Shown here one piece after another: positions 1 through 7,284 of a DNA stretch of 32,836 nucleotides (positions are counted from its first letter, which is position 1; every line of letters starts with the position of its first letter). This DNA comes from an uncultured Clostridia bacterium (GTDB lineage: Bacteria; Bacillota; Clostridia; Christensenellales; Borkfalkiaceae). The position numbers and the translations under genes were made by a program. The notes under the pieces were generated by a model. That model worked only from the letters and a program-made list of their open reading frames with translations, was not told the DNA's origin and did not search any database. The DNA lies in the NCBI GenBank assembly GCA_947627515.1, contig CANQWI010000009.1, positions 1-32,836 on the forward strand, given 5' to 3'.

Positions 1-86
1 GAAACTCCCTGAAAGAACTGACCGTTGCCTTCGTCTCCCGCTCCTACTCCGTCTCCATTACCCTCACCTTCTACTATGCCTCTTGA
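1..86 (+). CDS. C-terminal fragment of an unknown protein
   Basis: An open frame starting at base 3 runs to a TGA at 84-86 and gives about 27 residues ending in SVSITLTFYYAS. The alternation of Val, Ser, Ile, Thr, Leu, Phe and Tyr is typical of a terminal beta strand. The 5' part lies outside the window, so no function can be given. The frame stops about 40 bases before the mscS promoter, which fits a separate upstream gene. Frame 2 is also open here, so the frame choice is an inference. Confidence 0.4.
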   Translation, partial: NSLKELTVAFVSRSYSVSITLTFYYAS

Positions 87-126
87 GCTTTTGTAAGAAT
101 TCGGTTGAAAAATTTTGTTTCATCGA

Positions 127-155
127 TTGACAAATGTGTGCGGACAGGCTATAAT
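127..155 (+). promoter_or_regulatory. Consensus sigma-A promoter of mscS
   Basis: TTGACA (127-132), a 17-bp spacer and TATAAT (150-155) match the housekeeping consensus at all twelve positions. The expected start of transcription is near 162, leaving a leader of only about 14 bases with GGAGGT at 163-168 ahead of the ATG at 176. Confidence 0.9.
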
Positions 156-175
156 ACCCTTCGGAGGTAAAATCT

Positions 176-1147
176 ATGGAAAATGCACCCAAAAAAGGAA
201 GTAAAACCTTTGTGGTAGGCTTGATCCTTCTCGTGCTTTTTGCGGCGGTCACAGTTCTGAGCTTTGTGTTCTATAATCAGATCAACGACCCCGTCAACGG
301 CTGGTTTGCGATCTACAAGGTCGACCCCGAGGATTCTTCCAAGCTCATTGAGCTCTCGATGAGCCCGCTTCTCAAATTCATCTATTCGATCATCCCCAAG
401 CTTATCGGTACGATACGGGTACTCTTTGTCACATTGCTCGTTCTGTACATCGTTTGCGGCGTGATCAAGGCCATCTTCAAGGGGACCCCGCGGAAAATCA
501 CGATCGGCAAGCTTGTCAACAGCATCGTCAAGGTCGTCATTTGGGTCGTCTGTGTCATTGCCGTCCTCGCAGTCTGGGGCATGAACGTCGGCGCACTCAT
601 CGCAAGCGCAGGCGTCCTCACGCTCGTCGTCGGCCTCGGAATGCAGAGCCTGATCGCAGACGTCGTCGCGGGCATCTTCCTTGTCTGTGACGGAACGCTT
701 CAGGTAGGGGACATTGTCACCATCGACGGCTGGCGCGGCACCGTGCAGGAGATCGGAATCCGCAATACCAAGCTCATCAACTACAGCGGAGACATCCGTG
801 TTGCCAACAACTCCACTATCAAGGTGTATGTCAACCAGAGCAGAGAGGATTCCTATCCCACCGTGCTCGTCGGCATTCCCTATGAGGAGAACGTGCAGAG
901 GGTCAAGGAGGTATTTGAGGCCAACCGTGCCCGCATCCAATCCATGTGCCCGTCTCTTGTCTCCGACATCGACTTCAACGGGGTCGAGGAGCTTGCCGAT
1001 TCCAGCGTAAATCTTCACTTCGGCGCAAAGTGCAAGGAGGATAACTTCTTCGCCGCCCAGCGTGAGATGCGCGGAGCCATCAAGACCGTGTTCGAGGAGA
1101 ACGGCATCTCCGTTCCTTTCCCTCAGGTCGACGTGCACAACAAGTAA
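176..1147 (+). CDS. mscS: MscS-family small-conductance mechanosensitive channel
   Basis: This 323-residue membrane protein belongs to the MscS family, which opens under membrane tension and releases solutes during hypo-osmotic shock. Visible hydrophobic segments are at about residues 12-33, 65-95 and 115-140. The conserved glycine- and alanine-rich pore helix follows (GLGMQSLIADVVAGIFL), then the beta domain signature GDIVTIDGWRGTVQEIGIRNT and the C-terminal alpha/beta domain ending in ISVPFPQVDVH. The length is close to the roughly 290 residues of E. coli MscS. The ATG at 176 is set by GGAGGT at 163-168. The gene is monocistronic: it has its own consensus promoter and a terminator just after the stop. 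Family assignment is firm; the conductance class is inferred. Confidence 0.95.
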   Translation: MENAPKKGSKTFVVGLILLVLFAAVTVLSFVFYNQINDPVNGWFAIYKVDPEDSSKLIELSMSPLLKFIYSIIPKLIGTIRVLFVTLLVLYIVCGVIKAIFKGTPRKITIGKLVNSIVKVVIWVVCVIAVLAVWGMNVGALIASAGVLTLVVGLGMQSLIADVVAGIFLVCDGTLQVGDIVTIDGWRGTVQEIGIRNTKLINYSGDIRVANNSTIKVYVNQSREDSYPTVLVGIPYEENVQRVKEVFEANRARIQSMCPSLVSDIDFNGVEELADSSVNLHFGAKCKEDNFFAAQREMRGAIKTVFEENGISVPFPQVDVHNK

Positions 1148-1156
1148 ATTTTGCCA

Positions 1157-1192
1157 AAAAAGAGCTCTTCCTTCAAACGGGAGAGCTTTTTT
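1157..1192 (+). terminator. Intrinsic terminator after mscS
   Basis: AGCTCTTCC (1163-1171) pairs with GGGAGAGCT (1179-1187), including one G-U pair, over a 7-base loop. A T-run to 1192 follows and an A-run precedes the stem. Confidence 0.88.
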
Positions 1193-1336
1193 GCTTTATC
1201 GGGCAAATTTTCGAAAGCAAAAAAATCGCAAAAAAAGCAATATTATTGCAAAAATCCCCTGAAAAATGTATGCAAATTTCATTTCAGTGAATTTTCTCTG
1301 TGAATTCGACACATTTGCGGAATGCTCGCAATTTTC

Positions 1337-1365
1337 TTGACTTTGACATAAAATCATGATATGAT
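1337..1365 (+). promoter_or_regulatory. Sigma-A promoter of the 922-residue lipoprotein gene
   Basis: TTGACT (1337-1342), 17 bp, then TATGAT (1360-1365). An overlapping TTGACA at 1343-1348 is too close to the -10 box to be used with it. Transcription should begin near 1372, giving a leader of about 100 bases. Confidence 0.75.
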
Positions 1366-1385
1366 GAATAAACCTTTGACCGCGG

Positions 1386-1425
1386 ACTGCCCTCGCGAGG
1401 GCAGTTTGTCAAGCATTGACAAACT
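1386..1425 (+). promoter_or_regulatory. Two overlapping hairpins in the lipoprotein leader
   Basis: A perfect 20-bp palindrome ACTGCCCTCGCGAGGGCAGT lies at 1386-1405. A second stem, AGTTTGTC (1403-1410) with GACAAACT (1418-1425), has a 7-base loop and shares AGT (1403-1405) with the first. The second stem is followed by seven A, not T, so on this strand it is not a classical terminator. Both lie between the predicted transcription start and the ribosome site at 1466-1475. Confidence 0.6.
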
Positions 1426-1475
1426 AAAAAAACTTTTAACAGAAATTTTCGGTCAAATGACAATTAGGAGAAAGG

Positions 1476-4244
1476 ATGAAAAAATCAAAAACCATCTGCC
1501 TGAAGCTCATGCTCTTCGTTGCGATGCTCGTAACGCTTGCTCTCTCCTTTGTGCTTGCCGCATGCGGCGGGGAGGATGCGCGCATCGAATTCAACGCTCC
1601 CTCGGCTCCCGCAAGCGGCACTGCGCTTCTTATCGTGGACGGAACGCCCGATGCCGCTTTAGGCGAGGAGGGAGATGTCTGCTTCTCCGCGCAGTCGCGG
1701 ACTCTCTTTTGCAAGGTGCAAAACTGCTGGGAGAAGCTCGACTATGAGGATTACACCCTCGCCGAGGACGGCCTCACCGTCAGATATCGCAGCGGAAGCG
1801 TCGGGACGTATTCCTTTGCCGAAGCTAATGACGAATGCGCCCATTCCAACCTCGGGGAGACGGTCGTGATCTATGAGCCGCTCTGCGTGGTCCCCGGGAT
1901 CGGCGTGCAGTACTGCAATGACTGCAAGGCCTCCTTCCCCGTGATCATTCCCGCCGAGCCTGAAGCGCACATTTATCATCATGCAGTCTGTAGCTTCTGC
2001 ACGAGGGCCTCTTTGGACACCGTGCGCGTCGCCTTTGAGTACGGCGACCATACCTCAGCCGCCGAGCCCGCGGCCGTTACCTATGATGTGAGCGAGACTG
2101 TTCCCCTTGAAGAGCCGAGTTCGAATGAGGGCTACAGCTTTGTCTATTGGAGAGTGGGCGGCAGCCGTCTGCCCGACCTCAGGGAGAGCACGCAGGCGCA
2201 GGAGCTTAAAGCTTATGCGGAGAAAGGCACCGTTACGCTGACCGCGGTATGGGCTCAATCGGCGGCTCCCGATGCGCAGATCCTCCATGTCACAGACGAT
2301 GAACCGATGGAGCTCGAGGCAAAGGAGCCCTCCTCCGCTGCAAATCTCAGCGCAATTGAGACCGCTTTGGGCGAGAGCCTCTCCTTCCGGGATGTCAACG
2401 GAGACGCCGTCGAGGTCGATGCGGAAAATTACACCTTTACGCTCAATTCCATCCATAACGGCAGCATTTACTATGGCGAGAAGCCGAGTGATGAGGGGCT
2501 CACAGCGGCAGATACGACGAAGCCCGTCGTTGGCAGCACCTATCTTGCCCGCGGGACCATCTCGCTGAACGAGTCGGCCCCCGTTTCCTACCGTCTCAGG
2601 GGGAGAAATGCGGGCGAATATGCCTTTGAGGCAGACGTGGAGCTTGTCGTCAAGCTTCGCACCGTCCGTCTCGGTACCACCGTCAATAATGACAAATGGG
2701 GTAGCTTCTCCGAGGCGTGGTACACCGTTGAGGAGGCCCTTGACGCCGCCGCGCACAACTCTACATATAATACTGTATATGTCTCAGGCGGTGACAGCAC
2801 CGTCAGGACGGAGTTTTCCTGCCTCGATCCCGCCCTCACAGGCTACACGGCAAGGGAGGGGGAGGAGGTCAACTACCACTATACGGTGAAAGGCGGCGTG
2901 ACGCTCCTTCTCCCCGTCGCCGCCATCGACGCAGCCTATCCTTATACCTCTGGGACGAATCAGGAGTATGAAAGCAACAAAAAAGCCACCCCTACAGCAT
3001 ATAACATGGCAGAAAAGCCGTTTTCCGAGCTTGTGATCCCCGAGAATGTCACCTTGACGGTGGAGCAGGGCGGCACGCTGACCGTCGGTGCGATCACGGG
3101 TGCGCTGACAGAGCAGAACAACAGCATAGCTCGTTGTGTGCATCTGAATGCGATCTCGGGAAATTGGTCACAGCTCATTCTTGAAGGAAAAGTCAATTCA
3201 AACGGCGCAGTCAATGCATATGGTGAAATCACGGGAAACGGGACAGTCGAGGCAATGCGCGGAAGCACAGTGCTGGAGCGGCTTGAGATTCTCGATTGGC
3301 CGAATACCAGAGGTGCGGTCGGAAGATATATCGGGAATCAAACTGTTCCAATATCTAACCACCTTGATGTCAAAAATCCCAATGAGTTTCCCTTTGAGCA
3401 TTATCAACCTGCTGCAATTTCCGCAACTTTGATTATTCATTACGGTTCTAACTATGCAGGCGAAGTCCGTGCCGATGTATCAAAAGAGGATGTAGGTGGT
3501 ATTCTTACCTTACCTGAGCAGTTTCTATTTTCTAAAATTACAATTGCGAGCCAATATGATCTTGAGAAGGAATCAGATGGGGAAGGCATATTCCTGTTAA
3601 AAGAGGGCTCAACTCTTATAAAGACAATCAATCGGGACGCCAAAAGATTCACGATTGAAATCTGCGGCGATGCAGTCGGTGGGATCGTAAGCTTAATATT
3701 AAATGTTTTCTCCATTTCATTTAATGCGAGTTCAAAGGATGTCAAGCTTCCGATTTCCGCAAATCTCGATCTCGTTGTCAAAAACGGTACGCTTGAGCTT
3801 TTGCATGGCTATGAATTTATGGGAAGCACAGAGATCAGCTATTTCGGGCCCGGTGAGCGAGAGGGGAGTGCCTCTCTTGACGGTGCGACCCTGACCCTTG
3901 AGAACGGCGCCCATGTTGTCATGAATAACGCAGATGACGGCATCATCCTCTATGAAGGCGCGACGATCACTGTGGGGAAGGACTGCTCCCTTGAAGTTGG
4001 GGGGAGGTTTGGCGGCAATATCAATGGCGCGGAAGGTGCAAAACTTACCATTCTTCCCGATACAGAACGTGCAACCGGCTATATAGCCGGAACCGGATCA
4101 GGAACACGTAGCGGTTTTACCGGTATAAAATGTTCATTTATGTGTATTCTCACAAATGGCATCATACAGGAGGAGCTTCAACAGAGCACGAATAAATTTG
4201 CCCCCGGCACCTACATCCACAACGGTGCATACTGGGCCCTCTGA
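1476..4244 (+). CDS. Large surface lipoprotein with InlB-B-like and beta-helix-like regions
   Basis: The 922-residue product starts with a lipoprotein signal peptide: Lys-rich n-region, hydrophobic core, lipobox L27-A-A-C30. It should be lipidated at Cys30 and held on the outer face of the membrane. Residues about 190-260 resemble an InlB B-repeat (Listeria-Bacteroides repeat), ending GYSFVYWR...VTLTAVWA. From about residue 510 the protein contains short Gly- and Asn-rich beta-strand repeats typical of parallel beta-helix surface proteins, such as VIPENVTLTVEQGGTLTVG and GATLTLENGAHVVMNN. No catalytic motif or wall-sorting signal was seen. AGGAG at 1466-1470 sets the start. About 3290-3740 is visibly more A/T-rich than the rest of the gene. 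Adhesion or glycan contact is an inference; no specific function is recognised. Confidence 0.88.
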   Translation: MKKSKTICLKLMLFVAMLVTLALSFVLAACGGEDARIEFNAPSAPASGTALLIVDGTPDAALGEEGDVCFSAQSRTLFCKVQNCWEKLDYEDYTLAEDGLTVRYRSGSVGTYSFAEANDECAHSNLGETVVIYEPLCVVPGIGVQYCNDCKASFPVIIPAEPEAHIYHHAVCSFCTRASLDTVRVAFEYGDHTSAAEPAAVTYDVSETVPLEEPSSNEGYSFVYWRVGGSRLPDLRESTQAQELKAYAEKGTVTLTAVWAQSAAPDAQILHVTDDEPMELEAKEPSSAANLSAIETALGESLSFRDVNGDAVEVDAENYTFTLNSIHNGSIYYGEKPSDEGLTAADTTKPVVGSTYLARGTISLNESAPVSYRLRGRNAGEYAFEADVELVVKLRTVRLGTTVNNDKWGSFSEAWYTVEEALDAAAHNSTYNTVYVSGGDSTVRTEFSCLDPALTGYTAREGEEVNYHYTVKGGVTLLLPVAAIDAAYPYTSGTNQEYESNKKATPTAYNMAEKPFSELVIPENVTLTVEQGGTLTVGAITGALTEQNNSIARCVHLNAISGNWSQLILEGKVNSNGAVNAYGEITGNGTVEAMRGSTVLERLEILDWPNTRGAVGRYIGNQTVPISNHLDVKNPNEFPFEHYQPAAISATLIIHYGSNYAGEVRADVSKEDVGGILTLPEQFLFSKITIASQYDLEKESDGEGIFLLKEGSTLIKTINRDAKRFTIEICGDAVGGIVSLILNVFSISFNASSKDVKLPISANLDLVVKNGTLELLHGYEFMGSTEISYFGPGEREGSASLDGATLTLENGAHVVMNNADDGIILYEGATITVGKDCSLEVGGRFGGNINGAEGAKLTILPDTERATGYIAGTGSGTRSGFTGIKCSFMCILTNGIIQEELQQSTNKFAPGTYIHNGAYWAL

Positions 4245-4281
4245 GTGAGGCGAGGCTTTCTCAGACAGACATCTTCATTTC

Positions 4282-4321
4282 AAACGGCGTTCGCATCCCT
4301 GCCCTCGCCGTTTTCTTTTTT
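4282..4321 (+). terminator. Intrinsic terminator after the lipoprotein gene
   Basis: AAACGGCG (4282-4289) pairs with CGCCGTTT (4306-4313) over a 16-base loop, followed by a T-rich tail interrupted by a single C. Confidence 0.75.
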
Positions 4322-4403
4322 TCCTCGCCCGTTCTCCCGCCGCCTGCAAAAGTCCCATCCCGTATCTTTTTTGCAAATCGACAAAAAATTTTTCGGATAT
4401 CTA

Positions 4404-4432
4404 TTGAAATTTGACGGAATTTCTCTTATAAT
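4404..4432 (+). promoter_or_regulatory. Sigma-A promoter of the arabinose gene cluster
   Basis: TTGAAA (4404-4409), 17 bp, TATAAT (4427-4432). The predicted start near 4439 falls on the inverted repeat at 4440-4453. Confidence 0.85.
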
Positions 4433-4439
4433 ACAAAGG

Positions 4440-4453
4440 GTACGAGTGCGTAC
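4440..4453. promoter_or_regulatory. Putative operator over the ara transcription start
   Basis: A perfect inverted repeat GTACG-AGTG-CGTAC sits at the predicted +1 position, where a bound repressor would block initiation. AraR sites in Bacillus also contain GTAC half-sites but with tighter spacing, so assignment to AraR is only a suggestion. No regulator gene is in the window. Confidence 0.4.
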
Positions 4454-4474
4454 TTAAACAATAGGGGGAAGGAT

Positions 4475-6064
4475 ATGGATATTGCAAAAATCATCACATC
4501 AGGCAAGACCGCCCTCGGCATCGAATTCGGCTCCACACGCATCAAGGCGGTGCTCGTGGACGAATGCAGCAATCCGATCGCATCGGGGAGCCATGACTGG
4601 GAAAACCGCCATATCGGCAACATTTGGTCCTATACGCTCGACGACATTTTGGGCGGTCTGCAGGACGCCTATGCCTCTCTTGCCGCGGACGTGAAGGAAA
4701 AATACAACGTGACCCTTCAAACGGTCGGCGCGATCGGCATTTCGGCCATGATGCACGGCTACATGGTATTCGATAGGGACAACAAACTCCTTGTTCCGTT
4801 CCGCACGTGGCGCAACAACACGGCGGCTGAGGCGGGGGAAAGGCTTACAGAGCTCTTTGGCTACCACATTCCCGCACGCTGGTCGATCGCCCATCTCTAT
4901 CAGGCGATTCTCGACAAGGAACCGCATGTCAAGGACATCGTCTATCAGACGACGCTCGAGGGGTATGTCCACTGGCTTCTCACGGGAAAAAAGGTCATCG
5001 GCATCGGCGAGGCGAGCGGCATGTTCCCCGTCGACCCCGTGACTAAGCAATACAATTCCCGCATGCTCAAGCAGTTTGACGAGCTCGTCGAGGGCAGGGT
5101 CCCCTTCAAGGTAGAGGACATTCTGCCGAAGATTTTGCTCGCGGGCGAGGACGCGGGGACGCTCACGGAGGAGGGAGCAAGGCTTCTCGACCCGACAGGG
5201 AATTTGAAGGCGGGGATCCCGCTCTGTCCCCCCGAGGGCGATGCGGGCACGGGCATGGTGGCCACAAATTCGGTCAAAAAGCGCACGGGCAATGTCTCGG
5301 CGGGGACATCCGTCTTTGCAATGATCGTGCTCGAGAAGGAGCTCTCAAGGCCCTATCCCGAGATCGACCTTGTAACAACGCCCGTCGGCGACCTCGTCGG
5401 CATGGTGCATTGCAACAACTGCACGTCCGACCTCAATGCATGGGTGGACGTCTTCAGTCAATTTGCGGAGCTTATCGGCGCGGAGATACCGAGGACAGAG
5501 CTCTACAGACTGCTCTATACGCATTCCGAAAAGGGCGACAAGGACTGCGGCGGGCTTTTGTCCTACAACTATGTCTCCAACGAGCACGTCACGCAGGTTG
5601 AGCACGGCAGGCCTCTCTTTGTGAGAAAGGCCGACAGCAATTTCAGCCTTGCGAATTTCATGCGCTGCCATCTCTATTCCGCATTCGGAGCCCTCAAGGT
5701 CGGGTGTGACATCATGCTCAAAGAGGAGGGGGTAAGGCTTGACCGCATCACGGGCCACGGCGGCCTCTTCAAGACGGAGCATGTCGGGCAGAGCTACCTT
5801 GCCGCGGCGATCGACGCGCCCGTCACCGTCATGAAAACGGCAGGCGAGGGCGGCGCATGGGGCATGGCGATCCTTGCAAATTATATGCTCCGCAGGGAGA
5901 AGGGCGAATCGCTCGAGACATACCTTGAGGACAAGGTCTTTGCAGGGCAGGAGGGGGTCACGCTTTCACCCGATCCCGCCGACGTTACGGGCTTTGACGC
6001 CTTCACAGAACGGTACGTGGACGGCCTTCCAATCGTGAGAGAGGCGGTCAGGAGTTTAAAATAA
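4475..6064 (+). CDS. araB: FGGY-family sugar kinase, probable L-ribulokinase
   Basis: The 529-residue protein is an FGGY carbohydrate kinase that transfers phosphate from ATP to a ketopentose in the cytoplasm. The first phosphate-binding motif is at residues 15-24 ([10 protein letters not shown]), with Glu where most FGGY kinases have Asp. The second phosphate loop reads [11 protein letters not shown], and the C-terminal nucleotide-site motif is [24 protein letters not shown] followed by [12 protein letters not shown]. By sequence alone it could be called xylulokinase-like. Its position 9 bases before araD and upstream of araA makes L-ribulokinase the best assignment. AGGGGGAAGG at 4463-4472 precedes the ATG. 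It is the first gene of the run and is probably controlled at the promoter and inverted repeat just upstream. Confidence 0.85.
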   Translation: MDIAKIITSGKTALGIEFGSTRIKAVLVDECSNPIASGSHDWENRHIGNIWSYTLDDILGGLQDAYASLAADVKEKYNVTLQTVGAIGISAMMHGYMVFDRDNKLLVPFRTWRNNTAAEAGERLTELFGYHIPARWSIAHLYQAILDKEPHVKDIVYQTTLEGYVHWLLTGKKVIGIGEASGMFPVDPVTKQYNSRMLKQFDELVEGRVPFKVEDILPKILLAGEDAGTLTEEGARLLDPTGNLKAGIPLCPPEGDAGTGMVATNSVKKRTGNVSAGTSVFAMIVLEKELSRPYPEIDLVTTPVGDLVGMVHCNNCTSDLNAWVDVFSQFAELIGAEIPRTELYRLLYTHSEKGDKDCGGLLSYNYVSNEHVTQVEHGRPLFVRKADSNFSLANFMRCHLYSAFGALKVGCDIMLKEEGVRLDRITGHGGLFKTEHVGQSYLAAAIDAPVTVMKTAGEGGAWGMAILANYMLRREKGESLETYLEDKVFAGQEGVTLSPDPADVTGFDAFTERYVDGLPIVREAVRSLK

Positions 6065-6073
6065 GGAGTACAT

Positions 6074-6772
6074 ATGTTAGAAGAATTAAAGCGCAGGGTT
6101 TTGCAGGCAAATTTACAGCTGGTAAAGAACAAGCTCGTCCTCTTTACATGGGGAAATGTGTCCGAGATCGACCGTGCGTCGGGACTTATCGTCATTAAGC
6201 CCTCGGGCGTCAGCTATGACGATATGAGGGCAGAGGACATGGTCGTCGTGGACCTCAACGGCAGGGTCGTAGAGGGGGACCTTCGTCCCTCGTCCGATAC
6301 GCCCACGCACATCGAATTTTACAAGGCATTCGGGAATATCGGCGGCGTGACGCACACCCATTCCACGTTTGCGACCGCTTGGGCACAGGCAGGGCGGGAC
6401 ATTCCCTTCTACGGCACGACCCACGCAGATTATTTTTACGGAGATATCCCCTGCGCACGCTCACTGACGCAGGAGGAGATCGAAGGGGAGTACGAAAAGA
6501 ACACGGGGCTCGTCATCATCGAGCGATTCCACGAGAGCGGGCTTGACCCCATGGAGGTCCCCGGGGTGCTCATCAAGAGTCACGGCGTCTTTGCATTCGG
6601 CAAGGACGGGGATAATTCCGTCTACAATGCGACGGTCATTGAGGAGGTCGCCAAAATGGCCTTTCTCACCGAGCAGCTGAACCCCGATGCTCCCCGCGCG
6701 GATCAGTTCATGATGGAAAAGCACTACCTGCGCAAGCACGGCAAAAATGCCTACTACGGACAAAAAAAATAG
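6074..6772 (+). CDS. araD: L-ribulose-5-phosphate 4-epimerase
   Basis: This 232-residue class II aldolase-fold enzyme converts L-ribulose 5-phosphate to D-xylulose 5-phosphate, the last step before the pentose phosphate pathway. The residues known from E. coli AraD are present with a shift of at most one: Asn28 (GNVSE), Lys42 (KPSG), Asp75, zinc ligands His94 and His96 (HTHSTFATAWAQAG), Asp119, His170 (SHGVFAFG) and Tyr228 near the C terminus. Length equals the family norm. AAGGAG at 6063-6068 gives the ATG at 6074, 9 bases after the kinase stop, so the two genes are co-transcribed. Confidence 0.96.
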   Translation: MLEELKRRVLQANLQLVKNKLVLFTWGNVSEIDRASGLIVIKPSGVSYDDMRAEDMVVVDLNGRVVEGDLRPSSDTPTHIEFYKAFGNIGGVTHTHSTFATAWAQAGRDIPFYGTTHADYFYGDIPCARSLTQEEIEGEYEKNTGLVIIERFHESGLDPMEVPGVLIKSHGVFAFGKDGDNSVYNATVIEEVAKMAFLTEQLNPDAPRADQFMMEKHYLRKHGKNAYYGQKK

Positions 6773-6825
6773 TTTCGAGCGATTTCTTGCTCCTCAGCCT
6801 TGCCTGCCCCTTTGAAGGGTGGAGT

Positions 6826-6868
6826 GGCGCAATTCTGCTCAACAGCCCAGTGGGCTGTGAGCTGCGCC
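6826..6868. repeat. Long imperfect hairpin in the araD-araA gap
   Basis: GGCGCA (6826-6831) pairs with TGCGCC (6863-6868), and GCTCAACAGCCCA (6837-6849) with TGGGCTGTGAGC (6851-6862). One A is bulged and five bases are unpaired on the left side only. Confidence 0.8.
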
Positions 6869-6896
6869 GCGACATGAGGCGTGGCCTCGCCGAAGG

Positions 6897-6924
6897 GGTT
6901 GCGGCGGTCCCTGCCGCCGCAACC
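6897..6924. repeat. Perfect 11-bp GC-rich hairpin
   Basis: GGTTGCGGCGG (6897-6907) and CCGCCGCAACC (6914-6924) are exact reverse complements with a 6-base loop. No T-run follows, so it is not an intrinsic terminator on either strand. Confidence 0.8.
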
Positions 6925-7083
6925 GGGTGGCGTGGCAAAGCCGCGTCAGGTGGGGGTTGAAGTCGGGGGCAGGCAGCCTCGTCGTAATAAATACGCTCGA
7001 CCGGAAGTGCTTTATTCATCAATCATCTTGTTTCGTAAGGCACTTTGACCGACATTAAGGTTCTCGTAGGGTACCAAATTGGG

Positions 7084-7114
7084 TGCGCTTAGGCGGGGAG
7101 CCCCGCCACGCGCA
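7084..7114. repeat. GC-rich hairpin
   Basis: GGCGGGG (7092-7098) and CCCCGCC (7101-7107) form the core. TGCGC (7084-7088) and GCGCA (7110-7114) extend it beyond small internal loops. Confidence 0.7.
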
Positions 7115-7152
7115 GTGATTTGGAAAGGGTCTGTCCTTAAACAAGTCCTCTT

Positions 7153-7200
7153 GGCACCCCTTCGAGGGGGAGCTGTCACCGCAGGTGACTGAGGGGGTGT
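7153..7200. repeat. Interspersed palindromic element, GTCACC/GGTGAC type
   Basis: GTCACC (7175-7180), GCA, GGTGAC (7184-7189) form the apical stem. CACCCC (7155-7160) and GGGGTG (7194-7199) form the base. An A/T-only style tract of repeated ATTTTTMA words (7223-7262) follows up to the araA ribosome site. The motif resembles multicopy elements I associate with gut Clostridia; copy number here cannot be judged from one window. Confidence 0.6.
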
Positions 7201-7284
7201 CGTCCCAATTATCTCCCACCACAATTTTTCATTTTTAATTTTCAATTTTTAATTTATCAAAAAATCCATAAAGGGGTATGAATC

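Larger units (their letters stand above)
6797..7215. repeat. Block of palindromic interspersed repeats between araD and araA
   Basis: The 512-base gap between araD and araA is filled with strong hairpins, each listed separately. The edges carry CCCTTTGAAGGG-like and CCCCTTCGAGGGG-like segments, and the distal part reads GTCACC-GCA-GGTGAC flanked by C-runs and G-runs. From memory, such CTCAGTCACC...GGTGACAGCTCCCCC elements are scattered between genes in many gut Clostridia. No real gene is seen here; the short frames across it are by-products of the palindromes. Confidence 0.65.

Noticed and set aside
149-1138. 329-codon open frame on the minus strand opposite mscS
   Set aside because: The plus strand has a consensus promoter, a ribosome site and MscS signatures. 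The minus product is an acidic mirror translation.
4245-4457. 70-codon frame directly after the lipoprotein gene
   Set aside because: It starts at the preceding stop, contains the terminator and the next promoter, and has no ribosome site.
7012-7245. 77-codon minus-strand frame in the araD-araA gap
   Set aside because: The product, rich in Pro, Arg and Gly, is the usual by-product of palindromic intergenic elements. No ribosome site was seen.
6773-7284. tRNA, riboswitch or CRISPR in the araD-araA gap
   Set aside because: No cloverleaf, no regularly spaced direct repeats and no known riboswitch core were found; the hairpins differ from one another.
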